From Symbiodinium natans (Eukaryota > Sar > Dinophyceae > Suessiales > Symbiodiniaceae), in contig CAJNDS010002283.1 in assembly GCA_905221605.1 (NCBI GenBank), forward strand, positions 114,986 to 178,985: 64,000 nt of DNA, written 5' to 3'. The notes beneath the pieces were generated by a model. That model worked only from the letters and a program-made list of their open reading frames with translations. It did not search any database and was not told the origin of the DNA. Position numbers and translations under genes: made by a program. Of this stretch, positions 1 through 13,321 are shown piece after piece (the first letter of the stretch is position 1; each line of letters starts with the position of its first letter).

Positions 1-92
1 AAACCCCTAAACCCCTAAACCCCTAAACCCCTAAACCCCTAAACCCCTAAACCCCTAAACCCCTAAACCCCTAAACCCCTAAACCCCTAAAC
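1..92. repeat. (CCCCTAAA)n array at window start
   Basis: Eleven or so 8-bp units, one C longer than the canonical CCCTAAA. It may be telomere-derived. The window edge gives no proof of a chromosome end. Confidence 0.8.
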
Positions 93-995
93 CCGACAAG
101 TCTACTTATAACCTACTTAGGGGACTTAGGGGGCTTACGGGTACAGTTATCAGTAGGGTAGTAAGTACCCATGAACCTCCAAGCACCTTCGCACACTGCG
201 GAGGCGACAGGGGCGGGTCAACAGGAGCTGGGAGTTTAAGGTTTTCAGGCCCGAAAATCCCCAAACCCCTAGGGTTTCGGGTTTAGGGTCAAGGGTTTAG
301 GGTTTAGGGCTTAGGGATTCCGAGGGTCCGGTTTCGGGTTTAGGAGGGCTGGTGTGGGCGAAAGGGTCGCAGTTGGATGTCATGTCGAAGCTTCGCAGGG
401 AAGCAGCATCTACCTAGGACCTCCAAGTGGCCCGTACTCAAAAAGTGTTTCATGGGCCCTTAATCTGGTCCCTTGCCTCCCTTACAGGGCTCTGATGGTA
501 TGGGCCCTTAATGTGTACAGGGGCATATAAGGGGCATAGAAGGGGCACCCTTCTAAGGGCCCATGCTACGGGAGCATGCAGCTACCCTTGGAAGTAGACT
601 TTAGCCCCCGCAGGAAAATCCTAAGCCCTATCTGCCCTGATACCCAAGGAGCCGTGGACACCAAACCCTGGACCACCCGAAAACCCTCAACCCGAAGGGT
701 TTAGGGTTCAGGGTTCAGGGTTTAGGACTTCGGGTTTAGAGTTTAGGGTTTAGGGTACCCCCTTAAACCTCAGAAGCCGGAACTCTAGGATCCTATAAGC
801 CGTAAAGCCCGAAGCCCTAAACCCTAAACCCTTCAAACCTCCCCCAAGCCCTCTTCAGGGTTGATAGGGTTTAGGGTTCAGGGTTTAACCCTAAACCCTA
901 AACCCTAAACCCTAAACCCTAAACCCTAAACCCTAAACCCTAAACCCTAAACCCTAAACCCTAATTCAGGGTCTCCTAAACCCAGTGGTAGCCAG
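93..995. repeat. Degenerate telomere-like sequence and array
   Basis: Low-copy segments at 93-185 (related, inverted, to about 59960-60100) and 440-580. Then mixed TTTAGGG/CCCTAAA words and a clean CCCTAAA array at about 888-964 leading into the island at 996. Confidence 0.6.
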
Positions 996-1065
996 GATCG
1001 GCTGGCATCCCTCCGTCTTCATTCGCGGCAGAAAGCCGCTCGAGAGGCGTAAGAGAGCAGTTTGG
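996..1065 (+). CDS. Candidate exon upstream of the GT49 gene
   Basis: Open island reading IGWHPSVFIRGRKPLE and onward. It is preceded by a CCCTAAA array ending in CAG|G and followed directly by GTTTAGGG. It starts in phase 2 and ends in phase 0. No family recognised, and its junction to the next island does not fit in phase, so it may belong to another gene or to a longer N-terminus. Confidence 0.38.
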
Positions 1066-1664
1066 GTTTAGGGTTTAGGGTTTAGGGTTTGGGGTGCGGG
1101 ATTTAGGGTTTAGGGTTTAGGGTTAAGGGTTTGGGGTTTAGGGTTTAGGGTTCTTGGGGGAGTTGCTTTGGGCTTCGGGTTCTGGGGTGGGGTTCCCAAG
1201 TGCTACGAAAAGTTGCTTGAGGTGTTGGTGTTTGATTTGAGGGTTGCTGGTGTGGGATTCAGGTCAGTTCAGATCTGAGGCTTTAAAGTTTTTGGGTTGA
1301 GGATTCAGGGTTTTGCGAAGGTGTTGTGGAGCCTTGTTTGGCCATTGTCCTTACAGCGCCAGTCATAGGGATGGGGGATGCGGGGTGCGGGGATGGGAGT
1401 GGATGTAATGTATTGGGTCGGGATATACCTTTACGTGAGCCTTTCTAAGCTTATGAGTCCTGTTAGCATAGTACACCCCCCCCCTCACCCCTTATGAGTG
1501 TGTGGACACTCTTTCTTTCATAGTCTCGGGCTCATAGGACTACACCCTGAACCCTAGCATGCATGATTGAGCCGGAAGGCAGCATTTGGGGCTTAGGGGT
1601 TTGGAACAGGGGCATTGGTATCCCCCAAAATGCTCATGAAGCAGCCGTCGTGTCGATAACAAGC

Positions 1665-1695
<31 letters not shown>

Positions 1696-2456
1696 AGAAA
1701 CACAAAGAAAAAACATCCTCAACGCTGAACTAAACCCAACCCTCACCCCTCACCCCTCAACCCTAGAAACCCTCATGCCCAACACCTCGGCCAGAAGTCT
1801 TCACCATAAGGCCTTCACCCCAAACCCGATTACACCCTCTAGAAGAGAGCCCGACAGCCCCACCCTGAACACGCAAACCTGGGGTTCGAAGGAAGCGAGA
1901 GCACAAAGTGGCCATAACAGGGTTTAGGACTTGGGGTTCTAGCGCAAGCAAGAAACAACAAGAAAGCACCCTTATGGCATCGAGTTCCATCACACGTATT
2001 CCTCCCCCCCATAAAGTTTCGAACAAAAAAACATCCCAAACCCTTGCAGGAAGCCGCAGCACGTTTCGAGGAGGCGCTCCGGGGCGAGGACTCGTTGTTT
2101 TGGGTAAAGCTCAGGGTTTAAGGGTGGGTTTAAGGGTCAAAGGGTTTCGGTTTCGGGTTTAGGGTTGGAGGGCGTTTAGGGTGTAGGGTTTTTGGGTCTA
2201 GGCAGCGTTTCCGGGTCGCAGTGGTTTGGGGTTTTGGGTGCAGGCTTTTCTTTGCGGTTGAGGGTTCAAGATTCAGGCATAGCTTCGAGTCGAGGCCTGG
2301 CCTCTGGAAAGGCGCAGAACATGGCCCCTCAACTCTGGCCCCGCGGTTTAGGGTTTAGGGTTCAGGGTTTAGGGTTCCAGAAAAACAACAACGACATCTA
2401 GGGTTGCAAGTTGAGGCTTAGAGGGCTCAGGGTGACCCTGAGCCCTAAACTCAAAG
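1066..2456. repeat. TTTAGGG-rich stretch with homopolymer tracts
   Basis: Begins with TTTAGGG repeats, has a C run followed by an A run at about 1664-1696, and ends in degenerate repeats. Short ORFs here are products of the repeats. No gene supported. Confidence 0.5.
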
Positions 2457-2533
2457 GAATCCCGGAGCTGTCTCGCGGGAGGACTCGGCAAAGCTCGAGG
2501 CAGCGGTCTCCGCCGCAGCGGAGGCGAGACTGG
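2457..2533 (+). CDS. Candidate exon upstream of the GT49 gene
   Basis: Open island after AAAG|G reading NPGAVSREDSAKLEAAV and onward, an alanine-rich probable helix. The donor would be GTCTGG. Flanking repeats are less regular than elsewhere. No family recognised. Confidence 0.35.
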
Positions 2534-2598
2534 GTCTGGGGTTAAAGCCGTGAACTCAAGACACTTAACCCCCCTTTCGCGTAGCTTTAACAGCCTAC

Positions 2599-2680
2599 AT
2601 GGGTGGTTGTCAAGATTATGGTCCCTTTTTGGATCCCTATCTGTACCCCAAAAGGGACCATCATTTTGACAACCACCCAT
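2599..2680. repeat. Foldback (hairpin) element
   Basis: ATGGGTGGTTGTCAA at the left end recurs inverted at the right end, with matching inner arms (GGTCCCTTTT / AAAAGGGACC). About 82 bp, MITE-like. Confidence 0.65.
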
Positions 2681-2869
2681 ATGTATGCCAAGTATACCTA
2701 AGTATTCCTCGACCTTTAAACCCCCTTATAGACTCCAAAGCCCCAACCACCAAACTGCAAAGCCCTAAGCCCTGAACCCTTAAACCCTGAACCCTACCCG
2801 AAACCCTAAACCCTAGATCCTAAACCCTAAACCCTAAACCCTCATCCCTCAACCCTCAACCCCTCACCC

Positions 2870-2908
<39 letters not shown>

Positions 2909-3267
2909 ACCCTAAACCCTAAACCCTTCGACCCAAGCCTTCAATCCCAAAAGGCCCCCCTATCCCCTTAACTATGGCCCGAACCCCTAAAGGCCCTAAA
3001 CTCTTGCCAACGTTGAAGCCCTAAAATCCTGAACCCCTAAACCCCAGCCCCAAAACCCCAACTATCCCCTAAAGCCCCGTGAAACCCTAAACCCCCTAAG
3101 TCCTTCCCCCCAAACAACCGCAAACAGAGCCATACACCCTAAACCCCAACCCTAAACCCTAAACCCTAAAGCCTAAACCCCAAACCCCAAACCCCAAACC
3201 CTAAACCCTAAACCCTAAACCCCAAACCCTGAACCCTAAACCCTAAACCCTAAACCTCCTCATCGAG
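2681..3267. repeat. CCCTAAA / CCCTCAA repeats
   Basis: Mostly C-rich telomere-like words with a short CCCTCAA run at about 2850-2910. Leads into the island at 3268. Confidence 0.55.
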
Positions 3268-3342
3268 GCGGCGGCCCTGCCGCTCGCCTCGGCCGCGCGA
3301 GCGGCGGATCGGCTGCAGGAGCTGCGGAAACTGGAGGCCAGG
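3268..3342 (+). CDS. Candidate exon upstream of the GT49 gene
   Basis: A classic island: CCCTAAA repeats, then CGAG|G, an open stretch ending in RLQELRKLEAR, then GTTTAGGG supplying the donor. Phase 0/0. Amphipathic helical composition. No family recognised. Whether it joins the GT49 gene is unknown. Confidence 0.45.
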
Positions 3343-6300
3343 GTTTAGGGTTTAGGGTTTTGGGTTTAGGGTTTAGGTTTTAGGGTTTAGGCTTTAGGGT
3401 TTAGGGTTTAGGGTTTGGGGTTTAGGGTTCAGGGTTGAGGGTTCAGGGTGGAGGTTTAGGGTTTGGTTTGGAGTGGTTAAGGGCTTTTAGGGGGAATGAG
3501 GTTTTGGCTTGTAAGGGTCTGGATCAGGGTTGGTTTAGGGTTTAGGGTTTAGGGGTTAGGGTTTTGGGGTTTATGTGGGTTGTTCGACAGATTGGGTGTT
3601 GGAAATCAGCAGGGTGGGGGTGTCATATTACACCCTAAACCTCAAATCCCTATCCCGCCAAGCCAACCGGAATTCATACATCAAGGGAGTCATGCTCGGA
3701 CCCCTAAGCCTGTACCCTTGAGAGCTTCTCCTTATACGGCCCTTATCTTCCCTTAGAGGTTCTTGAAAAAGGGTCCCCAAACCCAAGGGTACCACCGCGT
3801 TTAGGGGGGGTTGAGGTTGAGGCTTGTCCTAAACCGTAAACCGACTCTAGGGCTGGGGTTTAGGGTTTCGGGTTTAGGGTTTAGGGTTTAAGAATTAGGG
3901 TTTAGGGCTTCGGGTTTCGGGTTTTGGGTTTTGGGTTTAGGGTTTGGGGTTTAGCCCTAGGGTTTTGGGATGGCTTGGAGGCCAGTTGCGTCACGTCTTG
4001 GGCTTAGGGTTTAGGATTTAGGATTTTGGCTGTAGGGTTTCGTCCTTCGACCTTCGAACTTGGATTTGAGATTGCGATTCGTTTGGCGTTTGTGAGTGGG
4101 TTCACACGTTTCGCAGGGTTTGGGGCATGGCATGTGTGCGCGTTGCTAGAAGATGCGACGGCTTCGACTTGCATGCAGTTACACATGCAGGCAGAGGCCC
4201 TAAACCCTAAACCCTAAACCCTAAACCCTAAACCCTAAACCCTAAACCCTAAACCCTAAACCCTAAACCCTAAACCTTAAACCCGAAACCCTAAACCCCA
4301 AGCCCTAAACCTGCTTGGTGCCCGGAGCTCGCACCCGCGGAAGCCAGCGCCATGCCAGCGCCATGCTTGGCGCTTTGGCTCCAGCTTGCTACTATTTGCT
4401 TAAGAACCCCAAAAAGAAAAATATTCCCTGTATTACCCTTAATGAGGAAGTATATATATATATATATATATTATTATTATTATGAATATCATTATTATTT
4501 TTTTTTTTTGGGGGGGGGGGGGGGGTTCTGAAGCAATTAGTAGGTTAGGGGCAAGGGTTTTGGGGCTTGCTCTCAAGCCTCGGGTTCATTGACGTGTTCC
4601 TTAAAGCTGCTTAGGGTTTAGGGTTTAGGGTTTAGGGTTTAGGGTTTAGGGTTTAGGGTTTAGGGTTTAGGGTTTAGGGTTTAGGGTTTAGGGTTTAGGG
4701 TTTAGGGTTTAGGGTTTAGGGCCACCAAACCCTGAATCACCTCAGCACTAGAACCATTTAATTGAGCCGCCAAAGATGTCTAAGCCACCGTAACCCTAAC
4801 CACCAAAATACATCTAAACCACCTGACACCAAACCCTAACTATTTAAACCCTAAACCACTTAAACCGCGAGTCCTACAACCATCTGAACCCGTCTAAACC
4901 TTAGATCCCAAACCCAAAACCCTAAACCGCTTCAACCCTAAACCACCTACACCCTACATCCTGAACCTTCAATACAGTCTCAGCCATCTCCTAGCCAGAA
5001 ACCCTCTAAGCCCTCAAGTCATTCTTGGTAGCCCAGTGGTACCCTTTACCCTTCTTTTGGGTTCTGGGTTCCCTCATAAAGTAATCCAACCCCCAATTAA
5101 AGGGGGCCCTCATTATAATATGGTTTCTGGGCTACGACCCTTAACCCCAAACCCCAAACCCCAAACCCCAAACCCCAAACCCCAAACCCTAAACCCTAAA
5201 CCCTAAACCCCATGCCATAAACACTCAACCCTAAACCCTAAACCCCCATCCCCTAGACCCTCAACCCTATACCCTAAACCCTAAACCCCAAACCCCAAAC
5301 CTTAAACCCTAAACCCCAAACCCCAAACCCCAAACCCTAAACCCCAAACCCTAAACCCTAAACCCTAAACCGCCGAGCCATGCGCTGCTTTGAGAGCTTC
5401 CACCGGCTTTTGGGTCCCTCGCCGTGGCCTGGCGAGGTTTCAGAGGATTTTGGATTCAGACCCTGAACCCTAAACCCTAAACCCTGAACCCTGAACCCTA
5501 AACCCTAAACCCTAAACCCTAAACCCTAAACCCCAAACCCTAAACCCTAAACCCTAAACCCTAAACCCTAAACCCTGAACACTCGAGGTATTGAAGGTTT
5601 AGGGATCAGGTTGGGGCATCCTTGAGGTTCAGGGCAGTTGAAACGGGATTCGGGCCCTTCCGCGCCTGGCTGGGTTGGTTTGGGGTTTGGGGTTTTGGGT
5701 TTGGGGTTTAGAGTTTAGGGTTTAGGGTTTAGGGTTTAGGGTTTAGGGTTTAGGGTTTAGGGGTGTAGGGTGCACCCGAAGCCCTAAACCATACAAACAC
5801 CCCAAGACCCTAAGCCCTTCAACGCCACACTTTGCAGGAAATGCCGCTGCCTGGGTTCTTAGAAGGCTCGAACTCTGCAAAGCCCTCAACAAAAGGCCTT
5901 GAACTCCTATTCTCCCTTAAGCCCTTCCGAAGCCAAGCCCCACACCCAACCCTAAGCCCTAAACTACCCTAAACCCCTGCACCCCAAACCTTAGATTCGA
6001 AGAGCCAAGCCCCAAACCCCAAACCCTAAACCCCAAACTAACCCTAAACCCCAAACCCCCCTTAGCCTCGCACCTGTCCAGCCCTTCCACCCCTTCGAGC
6101 CTTCCAATTAGAAACCCTCAACCCCTCCAAGCCCTAGAAGCAAACCCGAAGCCCTAGAACCCCAAACCCTAAGCCCCAAACCCTAAACCCTAAACCCTAA
6201 ACCCTCAACCCTCAACCCTAAACCCTAAACCCTAAACCCTAAACCCTAAACTCATAACCCTAAACTCAAAACCCTGAACCCTAAGCTCTAATCCCTAAAC

Positions 6301-6772
6301 CCCAAGCCCAGGCCCATCTGAAACTACCCTGAGAGCCCTAGGAACCCAAAGAACCCGAAGAACTCTAAGAACTATAAGAACCCTGAAAAAACTTTAAGAA
6401 CCCTGAAGCCCTAAACCCCAAACCCCAAACCCTAAACCCTAAACCCTAAACCCTAAACCCTAAAAAAACTTTAAGAACCCTGAAGCCCTAAACCCCAAGC
6501 CCCCTTTCGTTTAAGGGTCGCGGCCTGTAGCGCCTTAGAACTCGAAGAATCCCAAGAACCCTCAGATCCCTGAGAATGCTAAGAACCCTAACCCTGAACA
6601 CCCTAAACCCCCTAAACCCTAAACCCTAAACCCTAAACCCTAAACTCTAAACCCTAAACCCTAAACCCTAAACCCTAAACCCTAAACCCTAAACCCTAAA
6701 CCCTAAACCCTAAACCCTAAACCCTAAACCCTAAACCCTCAACCCTAAACCCCAAACTCCGCTTCTTTTAAG
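3343..6772. repeat. Intron-like stretch of telomere-type arrays
   Basis: Contains TTTAGGG after 3343, a dispersed segment at 3689-3785 (related to about 48487-48588), CCCTAAA at 4195-4280, a TA run at 4451-4470, a T then G run at about 4499-4525, TTTAGGG at 4611-4720, and CCCCAAA/CCCTAAA arrays to 6770. A weak open island at 5378-5436 (MRCFESFHRLLG) is flanked on both sides by CCCTAAA. No gene accepted. Confidence 0.5.
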
Positions 6773-6858
6773 GGGTCGCGGCCTGTAGCGTGAAGATGAG
6801 GCATCCAGACTGCCGGTTGGTTTGGCACCGGCAGGCATGGTCTCAGGGCTTTTTGAGG
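6773..6858 (+). CDS. GT49 gene, N-terminal exon A1
   Basis: Acceptor TTTTAAG|G, open reading VAACSVKMRHPDCRLVW and onward, donor GTTTAGGG. Ends in phase 0, matching exon A2. The first 20 or so bases of this exon and its acceptor are also present at about 6511-6533, inside the preceding repeats. Function of this segment unknown. Confidence 0.42.
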
Positions 6859-7167
6859 GTTTAGGGTTTTAGGGTTTTAGGGTTTTAGGGTTTAGGGTTT
6901 TAGGGTTTTAGGGTTTTAGGGTTTTAGGGTTTAGGGTTTTAGGGTTTTAGGGTTTTAGGGTTTTAGGGTTTTAGGGTTTTAGGGTTTTGGGTTTAAACGG
7001 GTTTCGGCGCTTCAGATTTTAAGGGTTGCAGGGTTCAGGGTTTCCGGATTCAAGGGTTTGAGGTCTTAAGGGTTTGAGGCTTTCAGGGTTTCAGGGTTTC
7101 AGGGTTTCAGGCGTTTAGGGGTTTGAGGGCTTCAGACGCTGGAACCGTAAACCTTAAACCCTGAAAG
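6859..7167. repeat. (TTTTAGGG)n array
   Basis: Homogeneous 8-bp TTTTAGGG units at about 6856-6990, then degenerate repeats. Begins the intron after exon A1. Confidence 0.7.
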
Positions 7168-7212
7168 ATCGCCTGCGCGCTGTGCATGGATGTTTTCCCT
7201 CTACCCAAAGCG
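7168..7212 (+). CDS. GT49 gene, exon A2
   Basis: After AAAG, the frame reads IACALCMDVFPLPKA to a canonical-looking donor GTATTG. Phase 0/0 joins exon A3 as PLPKA|VAAPEAAKVV. The frame stays open to 7243, where GTCCTA is an alternative donor with the wrong phase. Confidence 0.45.
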
Positions 7213-7366
7213 GTATTGGCGGCGCTGCAATCCCTAAGCCCTGGTCCTAAACCCTAAACCCTAAACCCTAAACCCTAAACCCTAAACCCTAAACCCTAAA
7301 CCCTAAACCCTAAACCCTAAACCCTAAACCCTAAACCCTAAACCCTAAACCCTAAACCCCCAAAAG

Positions 7367-7417
7367 GTTGCGGCGCCGGAGGCGGCCAAGGTGGTCCTTG
7401 CCACGCAGCTTTCATCG
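7367..7417 (+). CDS. GT49 gene, exon A3: start of glycosyltransferase domain 1
   Basis: Acceptor AAAAG|G after a CCCTAAA array. The frame gives AAKVVLATQLSS, matching the opening strand of GT49 domains (V-T-L-A-T-Q followed by DRL). A GA donor at 7418 in phase 0 joins exon A4 to give SS|DRLPRL. The equivalent junction in domain 2 (34196) also uses a GA donor in phase 0. The island continues open to GTTTAGGG near 7440. Confidence 0.6.
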
Positions 7418-7439
7418 GACCGCTGCGGCTTCGGGGCTT

Positions 7440-7990
7440 TGGGGTTTAGGGTTTAGGGTTTAGGGCTTAGGGTTTAGGGTTAGGGTTTAGGGTTTTCGGC
7501 TCGGGTTTAAGGGTTTAAGGGTTTCAGGGTTTAAGGGTTTAAGGGTTTAAGGGTTTCAGGGTTTAAGGGTTTAAGGGTTTAAGGGTTTAAGGGTTTAAGG
7601 GTTTAAGGGTTTAAGGGTTTTAAGGGTTTTAAGGGTTTTAAGGGTTTTAAGGGTTTTAAGGGTTTTAAGGGTTTTAAGGGTTTTAAGGGTTTTAAGGGTT
7701 TTAAGGGTTTTAAGGGTTTTAAGGGTTTTAAGGGTTTTAAGGGTTTTAAGGGTTTTAAGGGTTTAGGGATTTGGAGCTTAGGGTTTGCGGGTTTAGGGCT
7801 TAGGGTTTGGGGTTTTAGGGTTTGGGGTTTAGGGTTTGGGGTTTAGGATTTTGGGTCCAGGGTTTGGGGTTTAATGGGGGGTGTCAGGCGTTAAGGGTGT
7901 TGGGGATGTAGGATGTCAGGAGTTTAGAGTTCGGATTCAACAGCTGAGGGTTTGACAAGGGGGAGTCTGGACTTTAGGGTCAGGCACACA
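7440..7990. repeat. (TTTAAGGG)n and (TTTTAAGGG)n arrays
   Basis: TTTAGGG, then 8-bp TTTAAGGG units (about 7505-7615), then 9-bp TTTTAAGGG units (about 7615-7760), each internally uniform. Followed by degenerate repeats. Confidence 0.75.
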
Positions 7991-7991
7991 C

Positions 7992-10900
7992 TAGCTGCCT
8001 TCCTGTTAACTTTGCGGCTTCCACAAGCCAACATCATAGCCTTTCCTTTTAACTTTGTGGGTTTTCCTGGGCCTGCCTTTCAACTTTGCGGCTTCCACAG
8101 GCCAGCATCATGGGCATCAGCTGCCTTCCCTTTTAACTTTGTGGCCCCCGCGGGCCTGCCTTTTCGACTTTGCGGCTTCCACAGGCCAGCATCATGGGCA
8201 TCAGCTGCCTTCCCTTTTAACTTTGTGGGCCCCCTGGGCCTGCCTTTTCAACTTTGCAGCTTCCACAGGCCAGCATCATGGGCATCAGCTGCCTTCCCTT
8301 TTAACTTTGTGGGTTTTCCTGGGCCTGCCTTTTCAACTTTGCGGCTACCACAGGCCAGCATCATGGGCATCAGCTGCCTTCCCTTTTAACTTTGTGTTGC
8401 GGCTTCCACAGGCCAGCATCATGGGCATCAGCTGCCTTCCCTTTTAACTTTGTGGGCCCCCTGGGCCTGCCTTTTCGACTTTGCGGCTTCCACAGGCCAG
8501 CATCATGGGCATCAGCTGCCTTCCCTTTTAACTTTGTGGCCCCCCGCGGGCCTTTTCAACTTTGCGGCTTCCACAGGCCAGCATCATGGGCATCAGCTGC
8601 CTTCCCTTTAAACTTTGTGGGCCCCCGTGGGCCTGCCTTTTCGACTTTGCGGCTTCCACAGGCCAGCATCATGGGCATCAGCTGCCTTCCCTTTTAACTT
8701 TGTGACCCCCGCGGGCCTGCCTTTTCAACTTTGCGGCTTCCACAGGCCAGCATCATGGGCATCAGCTGCCTTCCCTTTTAACTTTGTGGGTTTTCCTGGG
8801 CCTGCCTTTTCAACTTTGCGGCTTCCACAGGCCAGCATCATGGGCATCAGCTGCCTTCCCTTTAACTTTGTGGGCCCCGCGGGCCTGCCTTTTCAACTTT
8901 GCGGCTTCCATAGGCCAGCATCATGGGCATCAGCTGCCTTCCCGTTTAACTTTGTGGGCCGCGTGAGCCTGCCTTTTCAACTTTGCGGCTTCCACAGGCC
9001 AGCATCATGGGCATCAGCTGCCTTCCCTTTTAGCTTTGTGACCCCCGCGGGCCTGCCTTTTCAACTTTGCGGCTTCCACAGGCCAGCATCATGGGCATCA
9101 GCTGCCTTCCCTTTTAACTTTGTGGCCCCCGCGGGCCTGCCTTTTCAACTTTGCGGCTTCCACAGGCCAGCATCATGGGCATCAGCTGCCTTCCCTTTTA
9201 ACTTGGTGGCCCCCGCGGGCCTGCCTTTTCGACTTTGCGGCTTCCACAGGCCAGCATCATGGGCATCAGCTGCCTTCCCTTTTAACTTTGTGGGCCCCCT
9301 GGGCCGCCTTTTCAACTTTGCGGCTTCCACAGGCCAGCATCATGGGCATCAGCTGCCTTCCCTTTTAACTTTGTGGCCCCCGCGGGCCTGCCTTTTCAAC
9401 TTTGCGGCTTCCACAGGCCAGCATCATGGGCATCAGCTGCCTTCCCTTTTAACTTGGTGGCCCCCGCGGGCCTGCCTTTTCGACTTTGCGGCTTCCACAG
9501 GCCAGCATCATGGGCATCAGCTGCCCTTCCCTTTTAACTTTGTGGGTTTTCCTGGGCCTGCCTTTTCAACTTAGCGGCTTCCACAGGCCAGCATCATGGG
9601 CATCAGCTGCCTTCCCTTTTAACTTTGTGGGCCCCGTGGGCCTGCCTTTTCAACTTTGCGGCTTCCACAGGCCAGCATCATGGGCATCAGCTGCCCTTCC
9701 CTTTAAACTTTGTGGCCCCCGCCGGCCTGCCTTTTCGACTTTGCGGCTTCCACAGGCCAGCATCATGGGCATCAGCTGCCTTCCCTTTTAACTTTGTGGG
9801 CCCCGTGGGGCTGCCTTTTCAACTTTGCGGCTTCCACAGGCCAGCATCATGGGCATCAGCTGCCTTCCCTTTTAACTTTGTGGCCCCCGCGGGCCTGCCT
9901 TTTCAACTTTGCGGCTTCCACAGGCCAGCATCATGGGCATCAGCTGCCTTCCCTTTTAACTTTGTGGCCCCCGCGGGCCTGCCTTTTCGACTTTGCGGCT
10001 TCCACAGGCCAGCATCATGGGCATCAGCTGCCTTCCCTTTTAACTTTGTGGGCCCCCTGGGCCTGCCTTTTCAACTTTGCGGCTTCCACAGGCCAGCATC
10101 ATGGGCATCAGCTGCCTTCCCTTTTAACTTTGTGGCCCCCGCGGGCCTGCCTTTTCAACTTTGCGGCTTCCACAGGCCAGCATCATGGGCATCAGCTGCC
10201 TTCCCTTTTAACTTGGTGGCCCCCGCGGGCCTGCCTTTTCGACTTTGCGGCTTCCACAGGCCAGCATCATGGGCATCAGCTGCCCTTCCCTTGTTAACTT
10301 TGTGGGTTTTCCTGGGCCTGCCTTTTCAACTTGGCGGCTTCCACAGGCCAGCATCATGGGCATCAGCTGCCTTCCCTTTTAACTTTGTGGCCCCCGCGGG
10401 CCTGCCTTTTCAACTTTGCGGCTTCCACAGGCCAGCATCATGGGCATCAGCTGCCTTCCCTTTTAACTTTGTGGGCCCCGTGGGCCTGCCTTTTCAACTT
10501 TGCGGCTTCCACAGGCCAGCATCATGGGCGTCAGCTGCCTTCCCTTTAAACTTTGTGGCCCCCGCGGGCCTGCCTTTTCAACTTTGCGGCTTCCACAGGC
10601 CAGCATCATGGGCATCAGCTGCCTTCCCTTTTAACTTTGTGGGCCCCGTGGGGCTGCCTTTTCAACTTTGCGGCTTCCACAGGCCAGCATCATGGGCATC
10701 AGCTGCCTTCCCTTTAAACTTTGTGGCCCCCGCGGGCCTGCCTTTTCAACTTTGCGGCTTCCACAGGCCAGCATCATGGGCATCAGCTGCCTTCCCTTTT
10801 AACTTTGTGGGCCCCGTGGGCCTGCCTTTCCAACTTTGCGGCTTCCACAGGCCAGCATCATGGGCATCAGCTGCCTTCCCTTTTAACTTTGTGGGTTTTC

Positions 10901-11110
10901 CTGGGCCTGCCTTTTCGACTTTGCGGCTTCCACAGGCCAGCATCATGGGCATCAGCTGCCTTCCCTTTTAACTTTGTGGCCCCCGCGGGCCTGCCTTTTC
11001 AACTTTGCGGCTTCCACAGGCCAGCATCATGGGCATCAGCTGCCTTCCCTTTTAACTTTGTGGGCCCCGTGGGCCTGGCCTTTCGATATGTTGTGGCCTG
11101 TGCAGGCCAG
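7992..11110. repeat. 84-bp minisatellite, about 37 copies
   Basis: Tandem units of about 84 bp sharing GGCTTCCACAGGCCAGCATC and CTGCCTTCCCTTTTAACTTT. Copies differ mainly in a short segment (GTTTTCCTGG, CCCCCTGG, CCCCGTGG or CCCCCGCGG before GCCTGCC). Because 84 is a multiple of 3, all + frames stay open for hundreds of codons; these are not genes. It lies in the intron between exons A3 and A4 and decays at both ends. Confidence 0.93.
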
Positions 11111-11352
11111 CAAAAACCCTGTCTGGGTTCAGGGCAAGGAAGTGCTGCTTCTGTCTTGCAGTTTTTACGGCTTAACATCTTACCCCCATACTAGCCTTAA
11201 ACCCGAAAGCCCCTAAACCCTTAACCCACGAACTCTCTAAACCCCCTCTGAAGCCCCTAAACCTAAACCCCCAAACCCCCATACCCTGAAGCCCTAAACC
11301 CTAAACCCGAAATCTTAAACCCTGAAACCCTGGACCTTTTGGTGTCGAAAAG

Positions 11353-11392
11353 GACCGACTTCCCCGACTGGCTCGGTTGGCAGCGCATTGGG
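11353..11392 (+). CDS. GT49 gene, exon A4 (40 nt)
   Basis: Short exon after AAAAG|G reading DRLPRLARLAAHW, the helix that follows the first strand in GT49. Ends in phase 1 before GTTCCC and completes a Gly codon with exon A5 (HWG|GHVIAAVLW). It lies just after the 84-bp minisatellite, which therefore sits in the A3-A4 intron. Confidence 0.55.
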
Positions 11393-12905
<1,513 letters not shown>

Positions 12906-12950
12906 GCGGCCATGTCATCGCGGCAGTGCTGTGGACCGGGGCGGAAGGCA
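12906..12950 (+). CDS. GT49 gene, exon A5
   Basis: Acceptor CTGAG|G in phase 1. Reads GHVIAAVLWTGAEG, the second strand of the domain (W-G-G...A-V). The donor is probably GC (GCCAGA at 12951), phase 1; GCAGCC at 12948 is equally compatible. The right flank is CCCTAAA rather than TTTAGGG, an exception to the usual polarity. Confidence 0.52.
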
Positions 12951-13321
12951 GCCAGAGCAGCACCCAGCCCCAAACCCTAAACCCCAAATCCCAAATCCCT
13001 AAACCCTAAACCCTAAACCCTAAACCCTAAACCCTAAACCCTAAATCCTAAATCCTAAATCCTAAACTCCAAACCCCAAACCCGAAGCCTTGAACCCTAT
13101 ATCGGGTCCCTTTTTGGGTACCTCAAAGACTACGCGAGCTCTCTCTCGGGTGTCTTAAACCCTAAACCCTAAACCCTAAACCCTAAACCCTAAACCCTAA
13201 ACCCTAAACCCTAAACCCTAAACCCTAAACCCTAAACCCTAAACCCTAAACCCTAAACCCTAAACCCTAAACCCTAAACCCCATAGAAGCCCCATACAAA
13301 CCCCATGTAAACCGCGAAGAG

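Noticed and set aside
1-92. True chromosome end
   Set aside because: The 8-bp unit differs from the 7-bp repeat that dominates the window, the array is short, and the window edge is arbitrary.
7952-11216. Many overlapping long ORFs (up to 448 codons) with motif GFHRPASWASAAFPFNF
   Set aside because: They arise because the 84-bp repeat unit is a multiple of three and lacks stops. All + frames are open, no start context is consistent, and copies shift frame with 83-86-bp variants.
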